The translations under genes were made by a program, and so were the position numbers. A DNA stretch of 21,758 nt. Source: JBGPIT01 sp041485125 (GTDB lineage Bacteria > Desulfobacterota > Binatia > UTPRO1). Below the pieces are notes generated by a model, which was not told the DNA's origin, made no database searches, and was given only the letters and a program-made list of their open reading frames with translations. Of this stretch, positions 6,876 to 15,520 are shown piece after piece; the first letter of the stretch is position 1; the number at the start of each line of letters is the position of its first letter. The stretch is from contig JBGPIT010000038.1 in assembly GCA_041485125.1 (NCBI GenBank), positions 1 to 21,758 of the forward strand, in the 5' to 3' direction.

Positions 6876-9428
6876 ATGATGCGCCGAGCTCTGCCGATCG
6901 ACCGCCTTCCGGCGCTTCCTGACGCCGCGACGGGGCTCCGCGCGGCCGACGTCGCGGAGCGCCGCGCGCGCTACGGCGCGAACGCCGTCCTCGAGACGAC
7001 ACGAGCGCCGTGGTGGGCGCTCGTCCGGGACACGGCGAGCGACCCGATGATTTGGTTTCTCGCCGCGACGGGTGTCGTCTACACGGCGGTCGGTGAGCTC
7101 GCGGAAGCGATGGTCCTGCTCGTCGCGATCGTGCCGTTGGCGGCCATGGATGCCGTGCTGCACCGGCGCACGCACGCCTCGATGCAAGGGCTGCTGAGCC
7201 GTCTCGCCGATCGCGCCACCGTGCGACGCGACGGCAGCCTCCAGACGATCCCGAGCCTCGACGTCGTTCCCGGTGACGTCGCGCTGGTCGCCGCCGGCGA
7301 GAGCTTCCCCGCCGACGGCGTCTTGCTCGCGGCGGCCGACGTTCAGGTCGACGAGTCGGCCCTCTCCGGCGAGTCGTACCCGGTCCGCAAACGGGCGCTC
7401 GACCTCTCTCGCATCGCCGGCGCCGAGCCGACCGTGGACGGACGGCACTGGGGGCTTGCCGGCACCAGGGTTCTCGCCGGCACCGCGACGGTTGTCGTCG
7501 TCTTCACCGGTGGGGAGACGCTCTACGGCACGATCGCGCGCTCCGCCGCCGAGACGGCCGACGCGCGGACGCCCCTCCAGCACGCGATCGGTCGGCTGGT
7601 GGCGGCGCTCGTCATCGTCGCGGTGGCGATCTGCGTGCTGCTCGCGGCCGTCCGGATCGCGCAGGGGCATGGCTGGCTCGACGCGATCCTTGCCGCGGTG
7701 ACACTCGCCGTCGCGGCCGTCCCCGAAGAGTTTCCGGTCGTCTTCGCGTTCTATCTCGGGCTCGGTGTCTACCGTCTCGCGCGCCGGCACGCGCTCGTGC
7801 GCCGCGCCGTTTCCGTCGAGAACATCGGACGCGTGACGGCGATCTGCTCCGACAAGACCGGCACGATCACCTCGGGCGAGCTCGCGCTGACACATCTCGT
7901 ACCGGCGACACCGCCGGGAGAGGCGGAGCTCGTCCTCGTCGCCTCCCTCGCCGCACGCCCGGAAACCGGCGATCCAGTCGACCGGGCCATTGCCGCGCGC
8001 GCGCAGTCGACGACGATCGAGGTCGAGACGTGGCAGCCGATCGCGCGCTTTCCCTTCACCGAGGATCGCAAGCGTGAGACGGCGATCCTGACGGCGCCGC
8101 AGCGCTCTGACGGCAGTCGACACGCGCTCGCCGTCACCAAGGGCGCTCCCGAAGTCGTTCTCGCACTGTGCACGTTGCCGGCGGCGGAGATCGCTGCCTG
8201 GCACGCTCGGGTTACCGAGCTCGCCGCGACCGGGCACAAGGTCATCGCGTGCGCACATCGCGCCGTCGAGATCGACGCGGCGGCACCGCGGGAACCGTCG
8301 GACGGCTTCGCTTTCGCCGGCTTGCTCGCGTTCGAGGATCCGGTGCGCGAGGGTGTCGCCGAAGCGGTGGGCGCGTGCGCAACCGCCGGCATCCGGCCGA
8401 TCATGGTCACGGGGGATCACCCGGCGACGGCCCGCGCGGTGGCACGCGAGATCGGCCTCGGCGGCCCCGCGCCGGTCGTGATCACGGGCGAGGACTTCGC
8501 GGAACGGGCGGCCCGCGACGCTCGCGCCGCGCTGACGGTCGATGTAATCGCACGCGCCCTGCCCGCCCACAAAGTGGCGCTGGTGCGCGCGCTCCAGGAC
8601 ACGGGTGCCGTCGTCGCGGTTACCGGGGACGGCATCAACGACGTCCCGGCGCTGAAGCGCGCCGACATCGGGATTGCCATGGGAGAGCGAGGCACCCAGA
8701 GCGCGCGCGAGGTCGCGTCGATCGTTCTTCTCGACGACAACTTCCGCACGATCGTGGCCGCGATCGCAGAGGGGCGCCAGCTGTTCCAGAATCTTCGGCT
8801 CTCCTTCGCGTACTTGCTCGCCGTGCACGTGCCGCTCGTCGCGACCGCGGCCTTGGTCCCGCTTGCCGGGTTTCCGTTGCTGTACCTGCCGATTCACATC
8901 GTGTGGCTCGAGATGGTGATTCATCCGACGGCGCTGCTCGCGTTCCAGGAGCGGAGCGGTGAATTGCGCGCCGATCGAAACGCCGCCGCGCGCCAAGCCC
9001 GCTTCTTCACCCTCCGGCAGTGGATCGCGATCGGCTCGACCGGCTCGTTGACGGCTCTCCTGGTGGCGATCGCGTACCTGCACGGCAGCGCCTGGGGCGG
9101 CGACGTCGCGCGCGGACGGTCGTCGGCGATTCTCCTGCTGCTTGCCGCAAGCGCCGGCGTGACCGCGGTGCTCAGCCGCGGCCGCACGCTCGCGTCGCGG
9201 CTGATCGTCGCCGGCGTGCTCTCATCGACCGCCATGCTGTTGCAGGTTCCGACGACCGCGCGGCTGCTCCACGGCGCGCCCCTCGACGTGCTGCAATTCG
9301 CGATCCTCCTCGCGGCAGGTCTGATGCTGGCGCCGATCCCGCTGGTGGGTGCCTTCCATTCCCGCACCGCGGATCAGGGTACGGAGTTGGCTCCACGGGT
9401 GGAGCACGCTTCACTGATCCGGTACTAG
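6876..9428 (+). CDS. P2-type cation-transporting ATPase
   Basis: This 850-residue inner-membrane pump is of the SERCA-like P2 class. In order: an N-terminal cation-ATPase segment (about 15-45), membrane helices near 57-95, the actuator domain with SGES (164-167, usually TGES), helix M4 with PEEFP (283-287), phosphorylation site D326 in SDKTGT, nucleotide-binding KGAP (422-425), hinge TGDGINDVPALK (583-594), and C-terminal helices from about 640 to 825. The M6 segment reads WLEMVIHPTALLAF (677-690). By hand alignment to SERCA, the ligand positions N796 and D800 become E679 and H683. The catalytic machinery is intact; the transported ion cannot be named from sequence. ATGATG at 6876 lacks a clear Shine-Dalgarno. 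The gene is in an operon with the cytochrome upstream and the GNAT/acyl-CoA synthetase 10 nt downstream. Confidence 0.95.
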   Translation: MMRRALPIDRLPALPDAATGLRAADVAERRARYGANAVLETTRAPWWALVRDTASDPMIWFLAATGVVYTAVGELAEAMVLLVAIVPLAAMDAVLHRRTHASMQGLLSRLADRATVRRDGSLQTIPSLDVVPGDVALVAAGESFPADGVLLAAADVQVDESALSGESYPVRKRALDLSRIAGAEPTVDGRHWGLAGTRVLAGTATVVVVFTGGETLYGTIARSAAETADARTPLQHAIGRLVAALVIVAVAICVLLAAVRIAQGHGWLDAILAAVTLAVAAVPEEFPVVFAFYLGLGVYRLARRHALVRRAVSVENIGRVTAICSDKTGTITSGELALTHLVPATPPGEAELVLVASLAARPETGDPVDRAIAARAQSTTIEVETWQPIARFPFTEDRKRETAILTAPQRSDGSRHALAVTKGAPEVVLALCTLPAAEIAAWHARVTELAATGHKVIACAHRAVEIDAAAPREPSDGFAFAGLLAFEDPVREGVAEAVGACATAGIRPIMVTGDHPATARAVAREIGLGGPAPVVITGEDFAERAARDARAALTVDVIARALPAHKVALVRALQDTGAVVAVTGDGINDVPALKRADIGIAMGERGTQSAREVASIVLLDDNFRTIVAAIAEGRQLFQNLRLSFAYLLAVHVPLVATAALVPLAGFPLLYLPIHIVWLEMVIHPTALLAFQERSGELRADRNAAARQARFFTLRQWIAIGSTGSLTALLVAIAYLHGSAWGGDVARGRSSAILLLLAASAGVTAVLSRGRTLASRLIVAGVLSSTAMLLQVPTTARLLHGAPLDVLQFAILLAAGLMLAPIPLVGAFHSRTADQGTELAPRVEHASLIRY
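9390..9405 (+). repeat. perfect inverted repeat GCTCCAC-GG-GTGGAGC at the end of the ATPase gene
   Basis: Arms of 7 bp with a 2-bp centre lie inside the last ATPase codons, 33 nt before the next gene's ATG. As RNA it could form a 6-bp stem with a 4-nt loop; as DNA it could be an operator. No T-run follows, so it is not a convincing terminator. Confidence 0.35.
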
Positions 9429-9438
9429 CGTTGGGATC

Positions 9439-12150
9439 ATGCTGAACGCTCGTGACTACTCGGTCGAGGAGATCCTCCGCGACGGACGATCCATTCTGAT
9501 CCGCGCTCTCCGGCCGGATGACAAGGCGCGCCTGCTCGAGCACTTCCGCGGTCTGAGCGACCAGTCCGTACACTTCCGTTTCTTCAGCGCGAAAAGGGAT
9601 CTCTCCGAGGCCGAGCTCGCCCGTTTTACCGAGCTGGATTTCGTCAGGGATGCAGCGTTGGTCGCGACGCTCGTGGACGGCGACCGCGAGCGCATCATCG
9701 GCGTCGGGCGCTACAACGCGCTGGGCGACGAAGGCACACCGTCGCGTGCCGAGGTCGCGTTCGCCGTCACCGATGCGAACCAGGGCCGCGGCATCGGCAC
9801 GCTCCTCCTCGAGCACCTGGTACCGATCGCGCGCGCCAACGGCATCACCGAGTTCCAGGCCAACGTCTTGGGCGAGAACAATCGCATGCTGCAGGTCTTC
9901 GCCAAGAGCGGGTTCACCGTCCAGCGTTCGATCGACTGTGGCGTCTTCACACTGACGTTTCCCACCGCGGCAACCGAGACGTTCCTCGCGGTCAGTCACG
10001 CCCGCGAACGCGAAGCCGCGGCCGAGAGCGTGCGCGGATTTCTCGCGCCCCGCGCCGTCGCGGTGGTCGGCGCGTCGCGCGAGCCCGGATCGATCGGCTG
10101 GACGCTGCTCCACAACATCCGCGCCGGCTTCCCGCACCCGATCTACCCCGTGCACCCGACGGCGACGGAGCTGCAGGGTCTACCCGCCTATCCGCGGGTG
10201 AGCGCGATCGGCGCGCCCGTCGATCTCGCGATCGTCGCGGTGCCCGCGGCGGCCGTCGAGAACGTGCTGGCCGACTGCGCACACGCGGGGGTGCGAGGTG
10301 TAGTCGTGATCTCGTCGGGCTTCGGCGAAGTCTCGCAGGGAGGTCGTGAGGCCGAGCACCGGCTGCGGCATCTCGTCCGCGCGTCCGGCATGCGCCTCGT
10401 CGGCCCGAACTGCATGGGTATCATCAATACCGATCCCGCGATCGCCTTGAACGCGACGTTCGCGCCCGGCGTGCCGCCACCCGGATCGATCGCGATGCTG
10501 TCGCAGAGTGGTGCGCTCGGGCTCGCGGTGCTCGACTACGTCCGCGCACTCGATCTCGGTATCTCGACGTTCGTGTCGGTCGGTAACAAGGCGGACGTGT
10601 CGAGCAACGACCTGCTCGCGTACTGGGCGGAGGATGCGCGTACCAGCGTGATCGTTCTCTACCTCGAGAGCTTCGGGAACCCGCGCAAATTCGCGCGCAT
10701 CGCCCCGGAGGTCGCTCGCCGCAAGCCGATCATCGCGGTCAAGTCGGGACGATCGGCGGCCGGGGTACGCGCAGCGTCGAGTCACTCCGCCGCGCTCGCC
10801 AGCCTCGACGTCGCAGTCGACGCGCTGTTCGAGCAAGCCGGCGTCATTCGTACGCGCACGCTCGAGGAGTTGTTCGACATCGCCGCCTTGCTGTCGACGC
10901 AACCCGTTCCCGCCGGCCCCCGGGTCGCCGTCGTCACGAACGCGGGCGGCCCCGGCATTCTCCTCGCGGACGCGTGCGAGGCGCAGGGCCTCTCGTTGCC
11001 ATCGCTGACACCCGGAGCTCGCGACGCGCTGCGGACGTTCCTGCCTGCCGCCGCCGGGCTCGAGAACCCGGTCGATATGACCGCCGCGGCGACCGCCGAG
11101 CATTTCGTCCGCACGATCGAAGTCGTCGGTCCCGATCCGAACGTCGATGCGGTGGTCGTGATCTACATCCCCGTGCTGTCACCGTCCGGGGAGATGGCGG
11201 CGGCGATCGCCCGCGGCGCCGCCGCAGTCCCGGCCGAGAAGCCCGTCCTCAGCGTGTTCATGTCGTCCCGCGGTGCACCGCCCGCGCTGGCGGGCGGCGC
11301 GCGCGGCCGGCTGCCGTCGTATAGCTTTCCCGAGAACGCGGCCCTCGCGCTCGGCGCAGCGGAGCGATACGGGCGGTGGCGCCGGCGCTCGCCCGGCACC
11401 GCGCTCACGCTCGACGCGTTCGCGAGCCGCGCCGCGCGCAGCGTCGTCGAGCGGGTGCTCGCCGGCGCGCACGGCCCATGCTGGCTCGAGCCGGAAGACA
11501 TGGCGACGGTCCTGCGCGCCGCCGGCATCGAGTATGCGGTTGCCGAACGTGCGCCCGTCGCCGATGCGGTCGCGGTCGCGGAGCGTTTGGGTTATCCGCT
11601 CGTCGCCAAGGCGATCGCGCCGGGTCTTCTCCACAAGAGCGACGCCGGTGGCGTGCGGCTCGGACTGCGCAACGCAACCGAGGTCGCGGCCGCGGTCGAC
11701 CAGATCCGCGCCGCCATGGCGGTCGTCGGCACTCCGCTCGAGGGCGTGCTGCTCCAGCGCGAGGTCGCGGGCGGTGTCGAGGCGCTGGTCGGCGTCACCA
11801 CCGACCCGACCTTCGGCCCGCTCGTCGTGTGCGGCCTCGGCGGGATTCTGGTCGAGCTCTTGAAGGACGTGACGTTTCGGCTGACACCGGTCACCGACGT
11901 CGACGCGCGGGAGATGCTCGCCTCATTGAAGGGCAGCCGGCTGCTCGACGGCTACCGCGGAAGCCCGGCGGCCGACCGCGCCGCGCTCGTCGACGTCATC
12001 TTACGAGTCTCAGCGCTCGTCGAGGCCGTGCCGGAGCTCTGCGAGCTCGACCTCAACCCGGTGAAGGTGCTGGCGCCGGGACAGCGCGCCATCGTCGTCG
12101 ATGCGCGCATGCGCATTGCGCCACCGTCCGGGCCGCAGACGACGCTCTGA
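9439..12150 (+). CDS. GNAT acetyltransferase fused to NDP-forming acyl-CoA synthetase (Pat/Acs-like)
   Basis: This is a 903-residue cytoplasmic fusion. Residues about 18-180 are a GNAT acetyltransferase with the acetyl-CoA loop QGRGIG (115-120). About 195-295 is a CoA-binding Rossmann domain (GASREPGSIG, 211-220). About 300-650 are the succinyl-CoA-ligase-like domains, with SSHSAALA (447-454) at the position of the phospho-His segment. About 680-895 is an ATP-grasp domain (HKSDAGGVRLGL, 732-743). E. coli PatZ has the same domains with GNAT at the C terminus; GNAT-first order is known in actinobacterial lysine acetyltransferases such as Streptomyces PatA. Such enzymes acetylate acetyl-CoA synthetase and other proteins. 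Unlike what is reported for PatZ, a His is present here (H449), so ligase activity may be retained. It is third in the rightward operon. Confidence 0.93.
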   Translation: MLNARDYSVEEILRDGRSILIRALRPDDKARLLEHFRGLSDQSVHFRFFSAKRDLSEAELARFTELDFVRDAALVATLVDGDRERIIGVGRYNALGDEGTPSRAEVAFAVTDANQGRGIGTLLLEHLVPIARANGITEFQANVLGENNRMLQVFAKSGFTVQRSIDCGVFTLTFPTAATETFLAVSHAREREAAAESVRGFLAPRAVAVVGASREPGSIGWTLLHNIRAGFPHPIYPVHPTATELQGLPAYPRVSAIGAPVDLAIVAVPAAAVENVLADCAHAGVRGVVVISSGFGEVSQGGREAEHRLRHLVRASGMRLVGPNCMGIINTDPAIALNATFAPGVPPPGSIAMLSQSGALGLAVLDYVRALDLGISTFVSVGNKADVSSNDLLAYWAEDARTSVIVLYLESFGNPRKFARIAPEVARRKPIIAVKSGRSAAGVRAASSHSAALASLDVAVDALFEQAGVIRTRTLEELFDIAALLSTQPVPAGPRVAVVTNAGGPGILLADACEAQGLSLPSLTPGARDALRTFLPAAAGLENPVDMTAAATAEHFVRTIEVVGPDPNVDAVVVIYIPVLSPSGEMAAAIARGAAAVPAEKPVLSVFMSSRGAPPALAGGARGRLPSYSFPENAALALGAAERYGRWRRRSPGTALTLDAFASRAARSVVERVLAGAHGPCWLEPEDMATVLRAAGIEYAVAERAPVADAVAVAERLGYPLVAKAIAPGLLHKSDAGGVRLGLRNATEVAAAVDQIRAAMAVVGTPLEGVLLQREVAGGVEALVGVTTDPTFGPLVVCGLGGILVELLKDVTFRLTPVTDVDAREMLASLKGSRLLDGYRGSPAADRAALVDVILRVSALVEAVPELCELDLNPVKVLAPGQRAIVVDARMRIAPPSGPQTTL

Positions 12151-12268
12151 GGCGGCGAAGCGGCAGGTGACCGAACGCCGTCTCGGACGCGGTGACGTTG
12201 GGTGGACTACATCAACCAAAACGGCTGCTCGTGCTGCGATTTGCGCAGATCAGGATCACTCAGGGTGC

Positions 12269-12290
12269 GCGCTCGATGCCTTTCGAGCGC
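12269..12290 (+). terminator. hairpin downstream of the acyl-CoA synthetase gene, possible terminator
   Basis: GCGCTCGA (12269-12276) and TCGAGCGC (12283-12290) form a perfect 8-bp stem with a 6-nt loop, 118 nt after the stop codon. The only T-rich bases after it are GATTTG, so intrinsic termination would be weak. Confidence 0.35.
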
Positions 12291-12389
12291 AGCACGATTT
12301 GCCGCACCGCTTTGACACACATGGAAGCGGATACCCAACAATAATCGGCGGTCACGATCGATATGTATCTTCGGCCATATATTTCATGC

Positions 12390-12417
12390 TTGACGTCCAC
12401 ACGATCCGCTGTACAGC
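12390..12417 (+). promoter_or_regulatory. candidate sigma-70 promoter for the secreted hydrolase gene
   Basis: TTGACG (12390-12395), a 16-bp spacer and TACAGC (12412-12417) sit just after the AT-rich patch. The -35 is good and the -10 poor. The leader would be about 110 nt and would include the 12501-12517 hairpin. Confidence 0.25.
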
Positions 12418-12500
12418 ATCTGCGCACTCGTTCCTCCGCAGGCCGATCTAGTAGGTCAACGGCACGCTGACACCGCACGCCGCAACCGGAGCGCGGTGAC

Positions 12501-12517
12501 CGCCTCGATGCGAGGCG
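12501..12517 (+). repeat. leader hairpin CGCCTCG-ATG-CGAGGCG next to the ribosome site
   Basis: A perfect 7-bp stem with a 3-nt loop ends 6 nt before the Shine-Dalgarno GAGGAG (12524-12529) that serves ATG 12536. It could influence translation or mRNA stability. Its effect cannot be judged from sequence. Confidence 0.4.
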
Positions 12518-12535
12518 ACCCTCGAGGAGCACGCG

Positions 12536-15490
12536 ATGGAACGACACCCAGCCACGTCACGATGGCCCCGAGTGATGGCGACCTGCTCGATGCTCGCCGT
12601 CCTGATCGCGGGATCGAGCCGGACCACGTACGCCAACCCGCTCGCATGTAAGAGCGCGATCGTGCGCGCCGGCGCCGACTTCGCGATCGCCAAGCTGAAG
12701 GCGCTACAGAAGTGCGACGAGGGCGTCGCCAAAGGCAAGCTCGTGGGGCCGTGTCCGGACGCGATCGGCGCAGCGAAGATCGACGTCGCAGCGACGAAAC
12801 TGCGCGCGCGCATCAACCGCGCGTGCGGCGGCGCCGATCAGACGTGTGGCACCGGCGACGATGACAGCCTCGCCTCCCTCGGCTGGCCCGCCACGTGCCC
12901 GGATCTCGAGGGAGTCGGCTGCACGCTCGCGATCGCGAACTGTACGGACATCGAGGATTGCTTGCTGTGCGTGAACGAGTGGGCCGTCGACCAGTCGCTC
13001 GCGCTGTATTACGCCGACCTGGAGCTCGAGCTCCCCATCGAGGGTGTCAAGCCGAGCAGTGCGGACAGGGCGCTCACGAAGTGCCAGCTGGCGATCGGCC
13101 GCGCGGCCACGAAGTTCTACGTCGTGAAATCGAAAGCGCTGGCGAAATGCTGGGACGCGGTCGTCACCGGCACGATCGTCGGGCCGTGCCCTGACCCGAA
13201 GGCCGCCGCGCTGATCGCGAAGGCGGAGTCGAAGAAGGCGAGCGGCATCTGCAAGGCGTGCGGGGGCGCCGACAGCGTCTGTGGCGGCGGCGACGACCTC
13301 ACCCCGGAGCAGATCGGGTTCGTGACGCGCTGTCCGGCGGTGGGGCCGAACGGCTCGTGTGGCGCGCCCGTGACGACGCTCGCGGATCTCGTGACGTGCG
13401 TCGATTGCGTCACCGAGTTCAAGGTCGACTGCGCGACGACGCTGAGCGTACCGCAGCTCTCCGCCTATCCCAGCGACTGCAATCCTGACCCCACGCCGGC
13501 GAATCCCGGTCTGGATGCGTGCGAAGGCTTCAACATCGACCACTGCGAGGAGGCGACGCTGGACGGCAATGGCTACGAGTTCTCGAACGTCGTCCTTCCC
13601 GCCGGCGCAGACGAGGTCACGTTCGAAGACGTCGACCAGGACCTCGGACCGGTGAGCGCCCTCTACCCGTGCGATACGACGCTCAACACCTGGTACGGCG
13701 ACGACTGCGCCCAGCAATATCTCCGGTGCTGCCCGGCCACCATCGGCGGCTACTTCCCGGAGCCCATCACGGAGCCGGACCTCACCACGATCGGCGTCTC
13801 GGCGCCGCCGGATGACGCCGCCACCGAGCTCGCATCTGACGAGGCGCAGCTCGCGTCGGCCTACAAGAACCAAGGGTTCGGCCAGCCCGGCCCGCCGATC
13901 TCGACGCCGCCGTGTGGCGACCCCATCTGCCAATATTGCGCCAATGCGACGAGCACGCAGTGCGTGACCGACGCCGATTGTGGAATGAACGGTCCGTGTC
14001 TCGCAGCTCCCTGCTCGACGCTCCAAAATCCGAGCAGCGTCTTCCAGGGACGGGACATCATCTACGTCCACGGTCTCGACCCCTATCCCCTGCTCGACAA
14101 GATCAATCACGTTCCGGGCGCGCTCACCACCTGGCCGGCAAACCCGGCGGCGTTCATACAGTCGGGCGGCTACTGGAGGGCGCGGGCGGAATACTACTGG
14201 GCGCCCCACATCATCAACTACCTCAACACTCGGAACGCAACGAACCGGTATCTCGAGGTCGCGTGGGCGTCGACGCAACGCCTGCCGTTCGCCGTCCACG
14301 CGGTGCTCAGCCAGATCGTCGACGCGATGACGTCGGGGACGAACGTCCAGCTGCTCGACCCGGACGATCCCCGCGGCACGCACGGCTTCTGTTCGGGAGG
14401 ATGCGTCGTGGTGTCGCACTCGGCGGGAGCGCCGGTGACCGACGTCGCGCTCGCGCTCGCGGAGCTCACCAAAACGTCGGCCATCATCAGAAAACGGCTG
14501 GGCGACATCGGCTGTGTCGCCGATAGCGTCAAGGCTCACGTCGCCTTCGACGGCGCATTCGGCGGCAGCGAGTACGCGACGGGCATCGTCGCGGTGACGG
14601 GCGTCATCGGCGTTCCACTCCAAACCACCGCGACACTCGCGACCCAGGCGTTTCAAACGTTGACGGGTGCCAGCGTCACGGTTCCCGACCTCGCGTCGCT
14701 TCTCGACAGCGTGCTCGTCGACCTCGTCCCGCTGATCACCCGGCTGCACTGGATCCCGCTCATGCGCAAGACGCCGGTGCCGGTGCTGACCGTCGCCGGC
14801 GGCCACGACAAGTACCCCAATTTCGCGCTCAAATGGCTGATGCTACGCGGATTCGACGACGGCGTGCTGCCGATGGACAGCACCTGCGCGAAGGGGGCCT
14901 TCCCGCTCGGCTGGCCGACCGGCTTCATCGCGAGCCCTGCATTGGTTCCGGCTCCGCTGAACCCACGCCTGTACGACCTCGGCATGGCGCTCAAGGTCGA
15001 CGGTGGGCAAGTGTCACGCGCGACCAAGTATTTCCTCGAGCAGAACGTCGGGCCCCTTCGCCTGCCGCCGCGCGCCGCCGCCGCCTGCATCCCGTACAAG
15101 ACGTCATGGGGGCTCGTGCAGCCGGTCGCGACGCCGCTCTTCGGCTGGTGGAATCCCTTGAAGCGCATACGGCGGCACTATTCGTTCGTCGACACGGCAG
15201 AGGACCACATCAACGATCAAGAGGGTGTCGAGTACGACAGTGCCACGGGGTCGATCACCCGACGCGAGGAGACCCGCACCATGAGCTCGTCGGCCCCGTT
15301 CACCCTGGGACTCGTGAAACCCTCGATCGTGTCCAAAGACCGCCAGCAGGTGTTGGGGAAGAAGATCACCTTCAAGCTCTTCGGCAAGAAGCATACATGG
15401 TGGATCTGGAAGCGCACCTACGACCGGCTGGAGGGTTTCGAGACCAGGCTGGGTGGCGACTGGGTCTACGACTACATTCTCGCGCCGTGA
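12536..15490 (+). CDS. exported Cys-repeat protein with lipase-like alpha/beta-hydrolase domain
   Basis: This 984-residue protein starts at ATG 12536 with Shine-Dalgarno GAGGAG six bases upstream. A signal peptide (hydrophobic stretch about 14-27, likely cleavage near TYA-NP, 33-34) exports it. Two cysteine repeats follow, about 38-146 and 183-292, with matching spacings (C38-C60-C73-C97-C104-C121 and C183-C205-C218-C242-C249-C266) and shared GPCPD and CGGAD. A middle region of unknown kind (about 330-455) precedes a short Cys cluster (465-493). A hydrolase-like domain has an HG loop (YVHGLDPYP, 510-518), a nucleophile elbow VVSHSAGAP (625-633, S629), a possible acid D758 in GGHDKYP, and a possible His891 in EDHIND. 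The fold suggests a lipase or esterase, but substrate is unknown and the triad acid and His are guesses. Such repeats are common in deltaproteobacterial/Binatota secreted proteins (recollection). Confidence 0.85.
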   Translation: MERHPATSRWPRVMATCSMLAVLIAGSSRTTYANPLACKSAIVRAGADFAIAKLKALQKCDEGVAKGKLVGPCPDAIGAAKIDVAATKLRARINRACGGADQTCGTGDDDSLASLGWPATCPDLEGVGCTLAIANCTDIEDCLLCVNEWAVDQSLALYYADLELELPIEGVKPSSADRALTKCQLAIGRAATKFYVVKSKALAKCWDAVVTGTIVGPCPDPKAAALIAKAESKKASGICKACGGADSVCGGGDDLTPEQIGFVTRCPAVGPNGSCGAPVTTLADLVTCVDCVTEFKVDCATTLSVPQLSAYPSDCNPDPTPANPGLDACEGFNIDHCEEATLDGNGYEFSNVVLPAGADEVTFEDVDQDLGPVSALYPCDTTLNTWYGDDCAQQYLRCCPATIGGYFPEPITEPDLTTIGVSAPPDDAATELASDEAQLASAYKNQGFGQPGPPISTPPCGDPICQYCANATSTQCVTDADCGMNGPCLAAPCSTLQNPSSVFQGRDIIYVHGLDPYPLLDKINHVPGALTTWPANPAAFIQSGGYWRARAEYYWAPHIINYLNTRNATNRYLEVAWASTQRLPFAVHAVLSQIVDAMTSGTNVQLLDPDDPRGTHGFCSGGCVVVSHSAGAPVTDVALALAELTKTSAIIRKRLGDIGCVADSVKAHVAFDGAFGGSEYATGIVAVTGVIGVPLQTTATLATQAFQTLTGASVTVPDLASLLDSVLVDLVPLITRLHWIPLMRKTPVPVLTVAGGHDKYPNFALKWLMLRGFDDGVLPMDSTCAKGAFPLGWPTGFIASPALVPAPLNPRLYDLGMALKVDGGQVSRATKYFLEQNVGPLRLPPRAAAACIPYKTSWGLVQPVATPLFGWWNPLKRIRRHYSFVDTAEDHINDQEGVEYDSATGSITRREETRTMSSSAPFTLGLVKPSIVSKDRQQVLGKKITFKLFGKKHTWWIWKRTYDRLEGFETRLGGDWVYDYILAP

Positions 15491-15520
15491 TCATGACGTC
15501 GAGGAGCGAAGGATCCCGCT

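Larger units (their letters stand above)
12151..12535. other. 385-bp intergenic region, locally AT-richer
   Basis: No convincing gene is seen on either strand. The first part holds a hairpin (12269-12290). The middle (about 12330-12395) is much richer in A and T than its surroundings and includes the pair ATATG (12361-12365) / CATAT (12376-12380). The end holds a second hairpin (12501-12517) and the ribosome site of the next gene. It probably combines the end of the upstream operon with the promoter and leader of the secreted-hydrolase gene. Confidence 0.6.

Noticed and set aside
6159..9083. Open frame of 974 codons on the - strand
   Set aside because: It is antisense to the cytochrome and P-type ATPase genes; highly charged, low-complexity translation with no domain.
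12312..12345. TTGACA followed by AATAAT as a sigma-70 promoter
   Set aside because: The spacer is 22 bp, too long for normal use; closer -10 candidates are poor.
12704..14806. Open frame of 700 codons on the - strand
   Set aside because: It is antisense to the secreted Cys-repeat hydrolase, which has a signal peptide, conserved repeats and a good ribosome site.
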